A DNA stretch of 64,000 nucleotides from Nocardia neocaledoniensis (GCF_003182135.1 NZ_QGTL01000018.1:62001-126000), one strand, 5' to 3'; shown: positions 53,978 through 63,243, numbered from the stretch's first letter. Numbers and translations are program-made. The notes: generated by a model not told the origin, from the letters alone.

Positions 53978-54411
53978 TCTGTTCCTTCTCTTTCTTACCG
54001 GAACGGCGGACAACTGGGTTCGTCCACCGGGTCCGTTCCGACCGCTGTACTGTGGGTCCCCCTGCAAGGAAAGCCTGAGCACGGCGTTCGCAACATCGAT
54101 CCTGCTGATGGTTGGACTTTCGATCCGTCCCCTCGAACACAGAAGCTTGCGACCAGGACCCAGTGAACCATGTCTCCGAGCAATTCAACAGTCGAGTTAC
54201 CGACAATTTGCAAAATTCTTGATCTTGCGAATGCGCAGGTGAGGGACAGATTGGGTGTATCCGTACTTTCAGTCTGTTTGCTTCTCGATAACCGGGTGAG
54301 CTTCCAGCAAACCACCTGTGACCCAGGTCGCTATTGGGTTACGAAATCGCAGGTAGCGCTTGGGGCACACACACGTTTCACACTCCCGGCGTGGCGTGAG
54401 AGGGCGATGGG
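53978..54411 (-). promoter_or_regulatory. cspA leader and helicase promoter region
   Basis: These 434 bp between the divergent cspA and helicase genes contain no convincing reading frame and are less GC-rich than their surroundings. Cold-shock genes typically have a long structured 5' leader, so part of this should be cspA leader. No specific motif (cold box, operator) can be proven by eye. Confidence 0.5.
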
Positions 54412-56790
54412 ATGAATCCGGCAGACCGGACCGAGCTACGACCGCCCGCGCGGGGCGAGAGCTACGGGCGATCGTTGCTGAATCGTGTCCTGATGGAGGC
54501 GGCCGCCGGCGGCGACCCGTTGACCCATGTCGCGGAGCTGCCCGCCGAGCGCGCGCGGACCACCGATTGGCCGCTCTGGGTGCCATCGGAGCTGGTCAAA
54601 GCCCTGGAGCTGATCGGCATCGAGCGGCCGTGGGAGCACCAGACGCGGACCGCCGAGCTCGCCGCGGCCGGCAACCACGTCGTCGTCAGCACCGGAACGG
54701 CGTCGGGAAAGTCGCTCGGCTACCAACTGCCGGTGCTCGCGGACCTGCACGACGACCCGCGGGCCACCGCCCTGTACCTGTCCCCCACCAAGGCGCTCGG
54801 CGCCGACCAGCTCCGCGCGGTCGGGGGGCTGATCCACGACAACCCGCTGCGTGAGGCGCATCCAGCGAGCTACGACGGCGACACCCCCGCCGAGGTGCGC
54901 CAGTGGGTGCGGGCCAACGCGCGCTGGATCTTCACCAATCCCGACATGCTGCATGTCGGCGTGCTGCGCTCGCATCAGCGCTGGGCGCGAGTGCTGCGCA
55001 ATCTCCGCTACGTGGTCGTCGACGAATGCCATTCCTACCGGGGCGTGTTCGGTTCCCATGTCGCCCTGGTGCTGCGCAGGCTGCGGCGCTTGGCGGCGTT
55101 CTACGGCGCCGACCCGGTCTTCATCCTCTCCTCGGCGACCAGCGCCGACCCCGCCGCGTCGGCGAGCAGGCTCATCGGCGCGCCCGTCACCGCGGTCACC
55201 GAGAACGCCTCACCGCGTGGTGCCAGGACGGTGGCCCTGTGGGAACCGCCGCTGAGCACGGCGCTGACCGGCGAGAACGGCGCACCCGTCCGGCGCACCG
55301 CGACCGGAGAGGCCGCCAAGATCATGGCCGCGCTCGTCGCCGAGGGCGCACGGACGCTCACCTTCGTGCGGTCACGGCGCGGCGCCGAGCTGATCGCGCT
55401 CGACACCCGCCGGGTGCTCGCCGAACGCGCCCCTGAGCTGCGCGAACGGGTGGCGGCCTATCGGGCCGGGTACCTCGCCGAGGACCGGCGGGAGCTCGAG
55501 CGGTCGCTGTCGGAGGGCACGCTGCTCGGTGCGGCCAGCACCAACGCGCTCGAACTCGGCGTCGACATCGCCGGGCTGGATGCCGTGGTCATCGCGGGTT
55601 TTCCGGGCACGGTGGCGTCCTTCTGGCAGCAGGCCGGACGGGCGGGCCGCCGATCACAGGGCTCCCTGGTGGTGCTGGTCGCCACCGACGATCCGCTCGA
55701 CACCTACCTCGTCCACCATCCGGCCGCCCTGCTCGACCGGCCGATCGAAGCCACCATCACCGACCCCTACAACCCGTACGTCCTCGGTCCGCAACTGCTG
55801 TGCGCGGCCATGGAACTGCCGCTCACCGATGCCGAGGTGACCGAGCTCAGGGCCGATGACGTGCTCGCCGACCTGGCCGAACAGGGCCTGATCCGGCGCC
55901 GCCCCGGCCTGCGCGGCGCACCGCCGCGCTGGCACGTCACCGCGCGGACCCAACCGCACGACGCCGTCGACGTGCGCGGTGGACTCGGCACGCCGGTCGC
56001 CATCGTCGACGCCGAATCCGGCCGGCTGCTCGGCACCGCCGACGCGGGCCGGGCGCCCGCCACCCTCCACGCAGGCGCTGTCCACCTGCACCAGGGCGAG
56101 TCCTACCTCGTCGACGAACTCGACCTCGACGGTGGCGTCGCCTTCGTCACCGAGGTCGATCCGGGCTACACCACCAGCGCCAGACAGGTCACCTCGATCA
56201 GCATCGAAGCGGTCACCGAGGAGCGTGTCTTCGGGACGGTGACCGCGGCATCCGCCCAGGTCGCGGTGACGAACCAGGTCGTCGGGTACCTGCGCACGCT
56301 GGTCACCGGCGAGGTGCTCGACCAGATCGAGCTCGATCTGCCAGCCCAGACACTGCACACCAAGGCTGTCCTCTACACCGTCACGCCTCGGCTGCTCACC
56401 GCCGCGGGCATCTCCGACGACGAGCTGCCGGGCGCCCTGCACGCGGCCGAGCACGCCGCGATCGGCATGTTGCCGCTGGTCGCCGGCTGCGACCGCTGGG
56501 ACATCGGCGGCGTCTCCATCGCCGAACACCCCGACACCGGCGCGCCGACCGTGTTCGTCTACGACGGTCAGCCCGGCGGCGCCGGCTTCGCCGAACGCGG
56601 ATTCGCCCAGCTCACGGACTGGCTCACCGCCACCCTCAGTGTGATCCGCACCTGTACCTGCCTGGACGGCTGCCCCTCCTGCGTCCAGTCACCCAAGTGC
56701 GGCAACGGCAACAACCCGCTCGAGAAGGACGCCGCCGCGCGCCTGCTCGACGCCGTACTGGGCGAACTGCGCACGGCTGCCGTTTCGTGA
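54412..56790 (+). CDS. DEAD/DEAH box helicase of the MrfA/YprA type
   Basis: The 792-residue superfamily 2 helicase has motif I STGTASGKS, motif II DECH in VVVDECHSYRG, motif III LSSATSADP, and motif VI QQAGRAGRRSQG. The C-terminus contains a cysteine cluster CTCLDGCPSCVQSPKCGNGN, the metal-binding DUF1998 module. Bacillus MrfA with this architecture repairs mitomycin C lesions; M. tuberculosis Rv3649 is the positional orthologue. Likely DNA-repair helicase; start ATG at 54412. Its length matches the family. Confidence 0.9.
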   Translation: MNPADRTELRPPARGESYGRSLLNRVLMEAAAGGDPLTHVAELPAERARTTDWPLWVPSELVKALELIGIERPWEHQTRTAELAAAGNHVVVSTGTASGKSLGYQLPVLADLHDDPRATALYLSPTKALGADQLRAVGGLIHDNPLREAHPASYDGDTPAEVRQWVRANARWIFTNPDMLHVGVLRSHQRWARVLRNLRYVVVDECHSYRGVFGSHVALVLRRLRRLAAFYGADPVFILSSATSADPAASASRLIGAPVTAVTENASPRGARTVALWEPPLSTALTGENGAPVRRTATGEAAKIMAALVAEGARTLTFVRSRRGAELIALDTRRVLAERAPELRERVAAYRAGYLAEDRRELERSLSEGTLLGAASTNALELGVDIAGLDAVVIAGFPGTVASFWQQAGRAGRRSQGSLVVLVATDDPLDTYLVHHPAALLDRPIEATITDPYNPYVLGPQLLCAAMELPLTDAEVTELRADDVLADLAEQGLIRRRPGLRGAPPRWHVTARTQPHDAVDVRGGLGTPVAIVDAESGRLLGTADAGRAPATLHAGAVHLHQGESYLVDELDLDGGVAFVTEVDPGYTTSARQVTSISIEAVTEERVFGTVTAASAQVAVTNQVVGYLRTLVTGEVLDQIELDLPAQTLHTKAVLYTVTPRLLTAAGISDDELPGALHAAEHAAIGMLPLVAGCDRWDIGGVSIAEHPDTGAPTVFVYDGQPGGAGFAERGFAQLTDWLTATLSVIRTCTCLDGCPSCVQSPKCGNGNNPLEKDAAARLLDAVLGELRTAAVS

Positions 56791-57089
56791 TGCCGTCGCG
56801 CCGGGCACGTGACCGGCGCTACACCTCGCTCCGAGAATGCTGGTCGCTCGACCTATTTTCCGTTGACCAGCACCGACGGGACACCGCCGCACCGTCGCGC
56901 GAATAAAAAGGACAACTCTTCTGTTAACTGGCCTATTGCCAACTGGCGCTCGGCCAACCAGCGGACCATTGATTTCGTTTAGTTCTCCCCTCATAAAAGA
57001 ATGTGCATGCAATTGCCGAGAATGGCTCTTGCCGAATTACGTATTAGTTCGGCACGGAACAACCACCGACCAGTGTTGGTACTTCCGAG
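56791..57089. other. AT-rich intergenic island
   Basis: About 300 bp between convergent helicase and tad genes are clearly less GC-rich than the chromosome (runs such as ATAAAAAGG and TGATTTCGTTTAG) and carry no supported gene. It holds a perfect 7-bp inverted repeat TGCCGAA/TTCGGCA with an 11-bp loop at 57030-57054, which could terminate the tad operon 36 bp after its last gene. Confidence 0.5.
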
Positions 57090-57464
57090 TCACCCACTCT
57101 CGTCCACTGGCCCGGCGCGCGCGGTGGCTGAGACGGTGCGGGCGCCGAACACCCCGAACGACACCTCCGCCTCCACCGCGACAACCACATCCCACTGCTC
57201 GACGACACACCGCCGCACACTCACGCCCATCCGCCTCGCGAGCGTCCCTGCCTCGGCGCAACCCGCCTCCGGACCCTCGGTCAGAAGACTCGCCGCCGCG
57301 AGCGAGCCGAGGTCCGCCGCGGCCTGCGCGCGATGGCGAGCAACCACCGCCGCACCCACCTGAGCGATCACCACGGTCAGGACGATCAGTCCCGCCAGCG
57401 CGACGCAGGCGAACGCCGTCGCGCCACCTTCGTGGTTCGTCCGCCGTGTCGACGCACCGGTCAT
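57090..57464 (-). CDS. TadE/G-like protein (helicase-secretion neighbourhood family)
   Basis: The 124-residue protein has one N-terminal membrane helix (GGATAFACVALAGLIVLTVVIAQVGA, residues ~13-38) followed by a HRAQAAADLGSLAAA motif typical of TadE/TadG-like pseudopilins, with two cysteines. It matches M. tuberculosis Rv3654c. Probably a minor pilin or assembly factor of the Flp/Tad pilus at the outer face of the membrane. The ATG overlaps the preceding tadE stop (ATGA). Confidence 0.88.
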   Translation of the reverse strand: MTGASTRRTNHEGGATAFACVALAGLIVLTVVIAQVGAAVVARHRAQAAADLGSLAAASLLTEGPEAGCAEAGTLARRMGVSVRRCVVEQWDVVVAVEAEVSFGVFGARTVSATARAGPVDESG

Positions 57465-57784
57465 CGGTCGACGCCCGGCTCGGTGACCGCCACCGCCTCG
57501 GCTCGCAGCCGCAAGCCGGGAAGCAGCGGAGTGGCCGCGGTGACGAAGGCCACCACGCGGTCACCTTCACCTCGGATCTCGACCTTCGCCCCGGCGGGAG
57601 CGACGGACTGTGCCGCGGCGACGGCCCGCGCGGTGTCGCCGCGCGCGGCCAGCCGGGCCGCCTCGCGGGCCGCGTCGACACAGCGCACCTGGGTCGACGC
57701 GGCGAGCAGAGCTCCGACGCAGAGGGCGACCGCGCAGACCAGCGCGGCGAGAGCGATGGCGGCCTCGACCGTCACCGCGCCCAC
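57461..57784 (-). CDS. TadE-like minor pilin
   Basis: The ~107-residue protein has a hydrophobic N-terminal helix containing the pseudopilin signature VTVEAAIALAALVCAVALCVGALLAA and RCVDAAREAARLAARGD, as in M. tuberculosis Rv3655c. It is a TadE-type minor pilin. The GTG at 57784 is the most plausible start after the end of flp; a GTG three codons later is possible, and the ribosome site is weak. It overlaps the next gene by ATGA. Confidence 0.85.
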   Translation of the reverse strand: MGAVTVEAAIALAALVCAVALCVGALLAASTQVRCVDAAREAARLAARGDTARAVAAAQSVAPAGAKVEIRGEGDRVVAFVTAATPLLPGLRLRAEAVAVTEPGVDR

Positions 57785-57816
57785 GTCGTCACCGAGAATA
57801 CCTGTGCGGCAACGAT

Positions 57817-58026
57817 TTACACACTCGTGGCGAGCGCCTTGTCGATGATCTGGGTCAACGCGTTGACGATGCTGTCGCCCGTCACCACGCCGTACAGCAC
57901 CGCACCGAACGCGGCGGCCGCGATCGTGCCGATCGCGTACTCCGCGGTCGACATGCCGTCGTCGTCGATCAGCAGGCGGGTGAGCCGGGTCCGCGCTCCT
58001 ATATATACGACGCGTACGAATGTCAT
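57817..58026 (-). CDS. flp: Flp-type prepilin (DUF4244)
   Basis: The 69-residue prepilin is of the DUF4244 family (Rv3656c). The product has a basic leader, then DDDGMSTAEYAIGTIAAAAFGAVLYGVV, where Gly-Met... -Glu5 marks the likely prepilin peptidase site followed by the hydrophobic pilin helix. ATG at 58026 is preceded by GGAGAGGGG. It is the major subunit of the Flp pilus. No prepilin peptidase gene is in the window. Confidence 0.9.
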   Translation of the reverse strand: MTFVRVVYIGARTRLTRLLIDDDGMSTAEYAIGTIAAAAFGAVLYGVVTGDSIVNALTQIIDKALATSV

Positions 58027-58098
58027 CGTAATCCCCTCTCCTTCCACATCGCGCGGCCGATCCGCGCGATGACGTCTCGATGGCCTCGCCGACCGCGG

Positions 58099-58728
58099 TC
58101 ACAGCAGGCCGCCCTCGCCGAGGACACGGTCGGCCAGGCCGATCACGACGGGGACGATGCCGAGGCAGACGAACGCGGGGAGGAAGCACAGACCGAGCGG
58201 GCCACCGATCAGCACGCCCGCACGCTCGGCCCGCGCGACCGCCGCGTCCTCGACCGCTTCACGCCGCTGGGCGGCGAGTTCGCCGACCGCGGCGGCCAGC
58301 GAAGCGCCCGAGCGGGCCGACCGCCGCGCCATCCTGGCCAGCGACTCCACCTCCTCGGCGCCCGCCGACCCGGCGGCATCAGCGGACGCGCGCTCCCACG
58401 CCGTCGCCGCGTCCGCGCCGAGCGCCAGCAAGTCCGCGGCTCGCAGCAGCGCCGCGCGCAGGACCGGCGGCGCGGTCGGCGCACTGGCCCGTGCGGCCGC
58501 CGCCATCGGCAAGCCGGCGCGCAGGCACGCGGCCAGCAGATCGAACGCCGACGCCGAGCCCAAAGGGTCCGCCTTCACCGGCCCCTCGCTGTCACCCGCC
58601 TGGTCGCCTCGAACCGCGCCGATGGCCCGCATGCGCCTGTTGACCGCCACCCGTCCCGGTATCGACACCACGGCCACCGCCATGACCAGCAGCGCGGTCG
58701 GCGACGCCGAACCTGAAATGCCCACCAC
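58099..58728 (-). CDS. tadC: type II secretion F family protein TadC
   Basis: The 209-residue inner-membrane protein of the GspF/TadC type has FDLLAACLRAGLPMAAAARAS, LARMARRSARSGASLAAAVGELAAQRREAVEDAAVARAERAGV and C-terminal membrane helices (LGLCFLPAFVCLGIVPVVIGL). It acts as a pilus-assembly platform with TadB. The start is taken as GTG at 58728 after GGGAGGG; GTG 58725 is equally possible. Upstream of it the next coding gene is 653 bp away, unusual for this operon. Confidence 0.85.
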   Translation of the reverse strand: MVGISGSASPTALLVMAVAVVSIPGRVAVNRRMRAIGAVRGDQAGDSEGPVKADPLGSASAFDLLAACLRAGLPMAAAARASAPTAPPVLRAALLRAADLLALGADAATAWERASADAAGSAGAEEVESLARMARRSARSGASLAAAVGELAAQRREAVEDAAVARAERAGVLIGGPLGLCFLPAFVCLGIVPVVIGLADRVLGEGGLL

Positions 58729-59381
58729 CGCAATCCCTCCCCTACGTTCGAACGGACCAAGACCCCGCACAAGCGCGAGCGCACTGCCCGATAGCGCTCC
58801 CGCACCGCACGATTCGGGCGCCGCCACGTGACCTCCCTGCCCGCAACCACCGCGCGCCTTCCGGCCGCCATCAGGGCTATTGGCAGCCCCCGAATCGAAG
58901 GGCTGCCCGCGACCGCGCCGGCGTGGCGACCATGGAATTCGGCCGCGGGCATAACGCGCACGCCTAGCCGTTGACACGTGTCCGGCGACCGCTAGGCGCA
59001 GGTATCTGCGGCGACCTTTCGACTCGCATCGCCGCAAGGTCGATCGAAATCAGCGGCAAGGCTCCGCAACGCTGTTGGCCCAGCGGCGCGGTCGAGCTAC
59101 CACGGCCAGCGTCCCGGCCTGAACCTCCACAGCGAGCGTCCCGACAGAGACCCCACAGCCAGCGCCCCAACGGGAACCCCACAACCAGCGCCTCAACAGC
59201 AACCCCGCAGCCAGCGCCCCAACAGGAACCCCCACAACCAGCGCCCCAACAGGAACCCCACACCAGCGTCGCAGTGGAGACCCGGCCAGCATCACGGTCG
59301 ATGTGCCCAGCGGCGGTCTGCGGCGCAATTTGCTTCGCTCCGGACTACGACCGCGTTTCGTGCCGACCTGATGGCGAGTGT
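58729..59381 (-). other. 653-bp spacer between tadB and tadC, with tandem repeats
   Basis: In other Mycobacteriales tadB and tadC are adjacent or overlapping; here 653 bp separate them. No frame in it is convincing: all long frames are low-complexity or antisense. The central part contains the tandem repeat listed separately. The 3' part (58729-59100) is ordinary GC-rich sequence with no recognised motif. If transcription is through the whole tad operon, this would be a long untranslated spacer. Confidence 0.5.
59101..59285. repeat. ~26-bp tandem repeat (minisatellite), about 7 units
   Basis: Successive units share a consensus near ACAACCAGCGCCCCAACAGG plus AACCCC, with lengths of 26-27 bp. 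The central four units are nearly identical and the outer ones diverge (CACAGCGAGCGTCCCGACAG, ACACCAGCGTCGCAGTGGAG). Because 26 is not a multiple of three, the array is probably not coding. It is a likely VNTR locus. Confidence 0.85.
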
Positions 59382-60200
59382 TCAGGTGGTGCCTCGGCGG
59401 GTGATGACATCTGTCCACAGGAGTCCACAGGAAGCGAGGGCTGCTCCGAGTGGGAGGAGGAATTCGCCTGCGGGGGACGTGAACAGGATGGTGAGGGGGT
59501 CGGCGCCCATCAGTTGGCCGAGGGCGATGCCGATCAAGGGGAGGCCCGCGAGGACGGTGGCCGAGGCGCGGGCGCCGGCGAGCGCCGCCTCGGTGCGATC
59601 GCGGAAGCGGGTGCGGCCGAGGAGATCGGTTCTGGCCGCCGCGAGGAGTTCCGCCAGTGCGAGGCCGTGCGTCTCGGCGACGCGCCACGCGGTGGCGATG
59701 CGGGACAGTTCCTCGGCGACAACCGAATCCGGCAGCACCCAGCCGTCGGCGCCCGAGCCGCCGAGCCTGCTCCGCCCCGCGCTGATCGCCAGCACCCGCG
59801 CCGCCTCACCCCGCGACTCGGCTGCGGCGGCCTCCGCGGCCGCGCTGGGATGCGCGCCGACGCGCAGCTCCCCGACCACAGCCTCGAGCCCGGCCAGCAG
59901 ATGCGCGCACTCCGCACGCCGAGCCCGGTCACCACGACCACGCCGATTCCGCACCACGAGGGTGACCCCCACAATCAGTGCCGCCGCCCCCGTCCCGATG
60001 CCGAACCCGAACGCCGTGCAGCCCAGTCCGATTCCTGCACACCACTCCACAGGAACCCTCCGTCGCACCTTCGCACTGTCCACAGCGAACACCCGGCTGA
60101 ACCGACGCCGACCACCCGCCGACGGCAGTAGCACGACAGCCATCGCACAAACGACCAACCCGAGAACCATCGCCACCCCACCAGTCCCGAACAGACTCAT
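59382..60200 (-). CDS. tadB: type II secretion F family protein TadB
   Basis: The 272-residue inner-membrane platform protein has an N-terminal membrane helix (GTGGVAMVLGLVVCAMAVVLL), basic loop and two more hydrophobic segments with the cytoplasmic helical bundle ECAHLLAGLEAVVGELRVGAHPSAAAEAAAAES and a C-terminal ATVLAGLPLIGIALGQLMGADPLTILFTSPAGEFLLPLGA. Matches Rv3658c. ATG at 60200 begins the conserved protein; the upstream in-frame extension is Arg/Pro-rich and not part of it. Confidence 0.88.
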   Translation of the reverse strand: MSLFGTGGVAMVLGLVVCAMAVVLLPSAGGRRRFSRVFAVDSAKVRRRVPVEWCAGIGLGCTAFGFGIGTGAAALIVGVTLVVRNRRGRGDRARRAECAHLLAGLEAVVGELRVGAHPSAAAEAAAAESRGEAARVLAISAGRSRLGGSGADGWVLPDSVVAEELSRIATAWRVAETHGLALAELLAAARTDLLGRTRFRDRTEAALAGARASATVLAGLPLIGIALGQLMGADPLTILFTSPAGEFLLPLGAALASCGLLWTDVITRRGTT

Positions 60201-60857
60201 TGCGACACAACATGTTCGACTCCGATCCGCCCGCGCCACGGCAGCCAGCAGAACCGCCGGCCCCGAGGTGGGGCACCGCCACCACACCGGCACCTGCGCG
60301 CCCATCAGTGCGCGCTCCCCCATCGATGCGTGCGCCCACGTCGGCACATGCGCCCACGTCCGCCACCGAGATGGACGGGCCGGAAATTGTGGCCCCCGGG
60401 ACCGACGCGGAGGTGGATATCGCCGACTCGGTGGACGATCCTGGTCCGATGGCTGTGGCAGATCTGCTGCGAACCGCTTCATCGGCAGGGTTCGCAGTCT
60501 GTGGAACAGGCGAGGGCCGGCTGGGATCACTCGGCAGGATGACTCCGCCGGGGATCGCCTGAACCCCGGAGGGGCTTGTGGTGAAGACCGCGACGGCCAG
60601 CTCGTAGCGGGGAGGTGGGTCCCGGTCCGGGTTCGTGGTCGAGGTGCCGGCCGCCGAGGTGCCGGCGGTCGAGGGCTGTGAGCCGGGGGTGCGCCGGGTG
60701 TACGGCGTGTGGACGGGCAGGGGCGCGGTGAGTGCGGCTGTCACGCGGTGCGCTTGGCGTGTTGTCCAGTGGCGCAGGCGGAGTGGACGGGCCGCGCGGT
60801 GCGAGGCTGGAGTGTGGGCGTCGGTGCGGATGGGCCAGGCGCCCGCAACGGTGGTGT
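60201..60857 (-). other. 657-bp spacer between tadA and tadB with a Ser/Thr/Pro-rich open frame
   Basis: Compact in relatives, the tadA-tadB junction here is 657 bp. An ORF begins at 60861 with an ATGA overlap on the tadA stop (MNTTVAGAWPIRTDAHTPAS...) and its first ~115 codons have GC-rich third positions, but it continues out of frame into tadB without a stop, so a real product would need a frameshift or be decayed. On the other strand a 120-residue frame (60200-60562) is also open. A short repeat (TGCGCCCACGTC twice, 60341-60370) is present. No function can be assigned. Confidence 0.45.
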
Positions 60858-62039
60858 TCATCGGAGTCGCCTTTCGATGAGGTGGGTGAGGGTGGCGGCG
60901 GCCGGGGTCGGGGTCGCGTCGGAGCGCCAGGCGGGGATGACGCGGACGCCGGTGGGGTCGCGCTCCAGGACGCCGATCTCGCGGAGCGCCCTGGTGCCGT
61001 CGGCGCGGCGGTGCACGTGCAGCACCACTTGGACGGCGGCGGTCAGCTGGCTGTGCAGGGCGGCGCGGTCCATGCCGCCGAGCGCGGCCAGGGCTTCCAG
61101 GCGGGCCGGGACTTCCTGCGGCGAGTTGGCGTGGACGGTGCCGGCCCCGCCGTCGTGACCGGTGTTGAGCGCCGTGAGCAGGTCGACGACCTCCGCGCCA
61201 CGGACCTCCCCGACCACGATGCGATCGGGGCGCATCCGCAGGGCTTGGCGGACCAGGTCGCGCACCGTGACGGCACCGACGCCCTCGACATTGGCGGTGC
61301 GGGCCACCAGCCGGACCACATGGGGGTGCACGGGCGCGAGCTCGGCGGCGTCTTCGACGCAGATGATCCGTTCCGCCGGATCGACGGCGGCGAGCAGCGC
61401 GGACAGCAGGGTGGTCTTGCCGGCGCCGGTACCGCCGACGACGAGGAACGCGAGGCGGGCGCGGACGATGTCGGTGAGCAGGGCGTGCGCGGCGACGGGT
61501 AGCGACCCGGCGGCGGCGAGTGCGTCGAGCCCCTGGGTCGCGGGCCGCAGGACACGCAGCGACAGGCAGGTGCCGTCATGGGCGACGGGCGCGAGCACCG
61601 CGTGCAGGCGGACGCCGAACGCGTCGCCGAGCGTCGCTTCGACGCCGGTGAGCTTGCCGTCGACCCAGGGCTGGGCGTCGTCGAGGCGGCGACCGGCGGC
61701 CAGGGCCAGGCGGTGAGCGAGCCTGCGCACCGCGGCCTCGTCGGCGAACCGCACATCGGTCTGTTCCAGCCCGTGCCCGCGATCGATCCACACCGCCTCG
61801 GGCCCGGTGACCAGCACGTCGGCCACCCGGGGATCGTGCAGGAGTGGTTCGAGCAGGCCCGCGCCGGTCATCTCGGTCTGCAGCAGGCGCAATGCCCGCA
61901 GCAGGTCGGTGTCGGCGAGAACACCGCCGGCTTCCGCTCTGATGGCGGCGGCGAGCTGGGCGGCATCGGGGGCGGCGGCGTGCTCGGCGAGCCGTTCCCG
62001 GACGCGTTCGAGCAGCTCGGCGGTGACGAAGGTGGTCAT
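60858..62039 (-). CDS. tadA: TadA-type secretion/pilus ATPase
   Basis: The 393-residue secretion ATPase (Rv3659c-type, often named from conjugal transfer) powers Flp pilus assembly. It has an N-terminal domain, Walker A VVGGTGAGKTTLLSALL (around residue 200), the Asp box/Walker B IICVEDAAEL, the VRLVAR and RPDRIVVGEVRGAEV regions, and HANSPQEVPARLE. ATG overlaps the ssd stop (ATGA). It is followed by the unusual tadB spacer. Confidence 0.94.
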   Translation of the reverse strand: MTTFVTAELLERVRERLAEHAAAPDAAQLAAAIRAEAGGVLADTDLLRALRLLQTEMTGAGLLEPLLHDPRVADVLVTGPEAVWIDRGHGLEQTDVRFADEAAVRRLAHRLALAAGRRLDDAQPWVDGKLTGVEATLGDAFGVRLHAVLAPVAHDGTCLSLRVLRPATQGLDALAAAGSLPVAAHALLTDIVRARLAFLVVGGTGAGKTTLLSALLAAVDPAERIICVEDAAELAPVHPHVVRLVARTANVEGVGAVTVRDLVRQALRMRPDRIVVGEVRGAEVVDLLTALNTGHDGGAGTVHANSPQEVPARLEALAALGGMDRAALHSQLTAAVQVVLHVHRRADGTRALREIGVLERDPTGVRVIPAWRSDATPTPAAATLTHLIERRLR

Positions 62040-63139
62040 CGCGGATCAGCGCCGACCATGGCGAGTACGGCGTCGGCGGCGTCTCGCAGCGGGCCGCGCC
62101 TGCGCACGCTCAGGCCGCCGCGCTCGAGGCGGGCCGCCAGACCGGCCTGCCCGCGCACGGCCGCCAGCAGTGGCAAGCCGAGGACCTCGGCCACCTCGGC
62201 GCCGCGCAGGCCACCCGGCGCCGGACCGCGAACCACCAAGCCGCGGTTGGGGTTCCGCGCCCCGAGGTACGCGGCCAGCACCTCGGCCGCGGCCACCGCG
62301 CGCAGCCGCGCCGGGACGACGAGGACGACGAGATCGGCGGCATCGACCATCGCGTCGGCCGCCGGACCACGCTCACCGGAGACATCGCAGACGACGAGAT
62401 CCCCTGCCGCTCTGCCGGATTCGATGACGGCGCGCACCGCCGCAGGAGTCAGCTCGACGGGTGGGCGGTCCGCGTGGTGGCGGCCACACGAGAGCACCGC
62501 CAGTCCCGGCGCGGCGGCGGGCAGGGCGCTGTGCAGCGCCGCCGCCGACACCCGGCCGTCCTCGATGACGAGGTCCGGCCACCGCAGCCCGGCGACGTTC
62601 TCCATGCCGAGCACCAGATCGATCCCGCCGTCGAGGGGCGCGCCGTCGATCAGCACCGCCGCTGGGCGCACCTCGCGCGCGGCGCCGCGCAGGGCGATCG
62701 CGGCGGCCAGTGTGGACGCGCCTGCGCCGCCGCCCGCACCGGCGACCGCGACCACCACTCCCGCGCCGGTCCGCGCCTCGGCGTGCACGGCGAACTGTTC
62801 GACCAGGTCGACAGCGCCGCCGGGCAGTGCCACCACTCGCTCGGCGCCGACCGCCGTGGCGGCCTGCCAGTCTGGCACCGCGGGTTCGCCCTCGGTGACG
62901 AGCACGATCCCCGGCCGCCGGGGACAGCCGGCCTCGGCCGCCGCGAGGGCGGCCGCTGTATCGAGGATCACCACCCCGGCCCCCGACCACGCGTGCCTGC
63001 CGACCGGCATGGCCCGTTCGTCGGTGTGGCGTTCCGCGGCGGCCGCGACGCGGCGCACTTCGGCGCGCAATCGGGGATCGCGCACGAGGACCAGTGCGGG
63101 TGCGAGGCCGACGGTGGGCGCGGTGGCGAGGCGGTTCAT
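62036..63139 (-). CDS. ssd: septum site-determining protein Ssd / TadZ-like
   Basis: The 367-residue MinD/ParA-family-like protein has an N-terminal response-regulator-like domain (about 1-120), then an ATPase-like domain with a degenerate P-loop VAVAGAGGGAGASTLAAAIAL, a VLIDGAPLDGGIDL motif and VVCDVSGERGPAADAMVDAADLVVLVV. M. tuberculosis Ssd (Rv3660c) inhibits septation; in other taxa the equivalent TadZ positions the Tad machine. ATG at 63139 heads the tad operon with a 4-bp overlap to tadA. Confidence 0.88.
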   Translation of the reverse strand: MNRLATAPTVGLAPALVLVRDPRLRAEVRRVAAAAERHTDERAMPVGRHAWSGAGVVILDTAAALAAAEAGCPRRPGIVLVTEGEPAVPDWQAATAVGAERVVALPGGAVDLVEQFAVHAEARTGAGVVVAVAGAGGGAGASTLAAAIALRGAAREVRPAAVLIDGAPLDGGIDLVLGMENVAGLRWPDLVIEDGRVSAAALHSALPAAAPGLAVLSCGRHHADRPPVELTPAAVRAVIESGRAAGDLVVCDVSGERGPAADAMVDAADLVVLVVPARLRAVAAAEVLAAYLGARNPNRGLVVRGPAPGGLRGAEVAEVLGLPLLAAVRGQAGLAARLERGGLSVRRRGPLRDAADAVLAMVGADPR

Positions 63140-63243
63140 GCAGATCAGCGTGGTCGAGCCACGACCGAGCGGAAAGGCCGAACAGCCCGGTTGTGGACAA
63201 CTCGGGGCTGTGGAGAACTTCGACGAACGTCCCGGAAATAGAG

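Noticed and set aside
59101-59285. Possible CRISPR array in the repeated region
   Set aside because: Units are contiguous with no unique spacers and drift in sequence; it is a simple tandem repeat, and no cas genes are present.
60200-60562. 120-residue plus-strand frame in the tadA-tadB spacer
   Set aside because: Third-position GC is low, it has no promoter or ribosome site, and it lies opposite the pilus operon; mentioned only in the spacer note.
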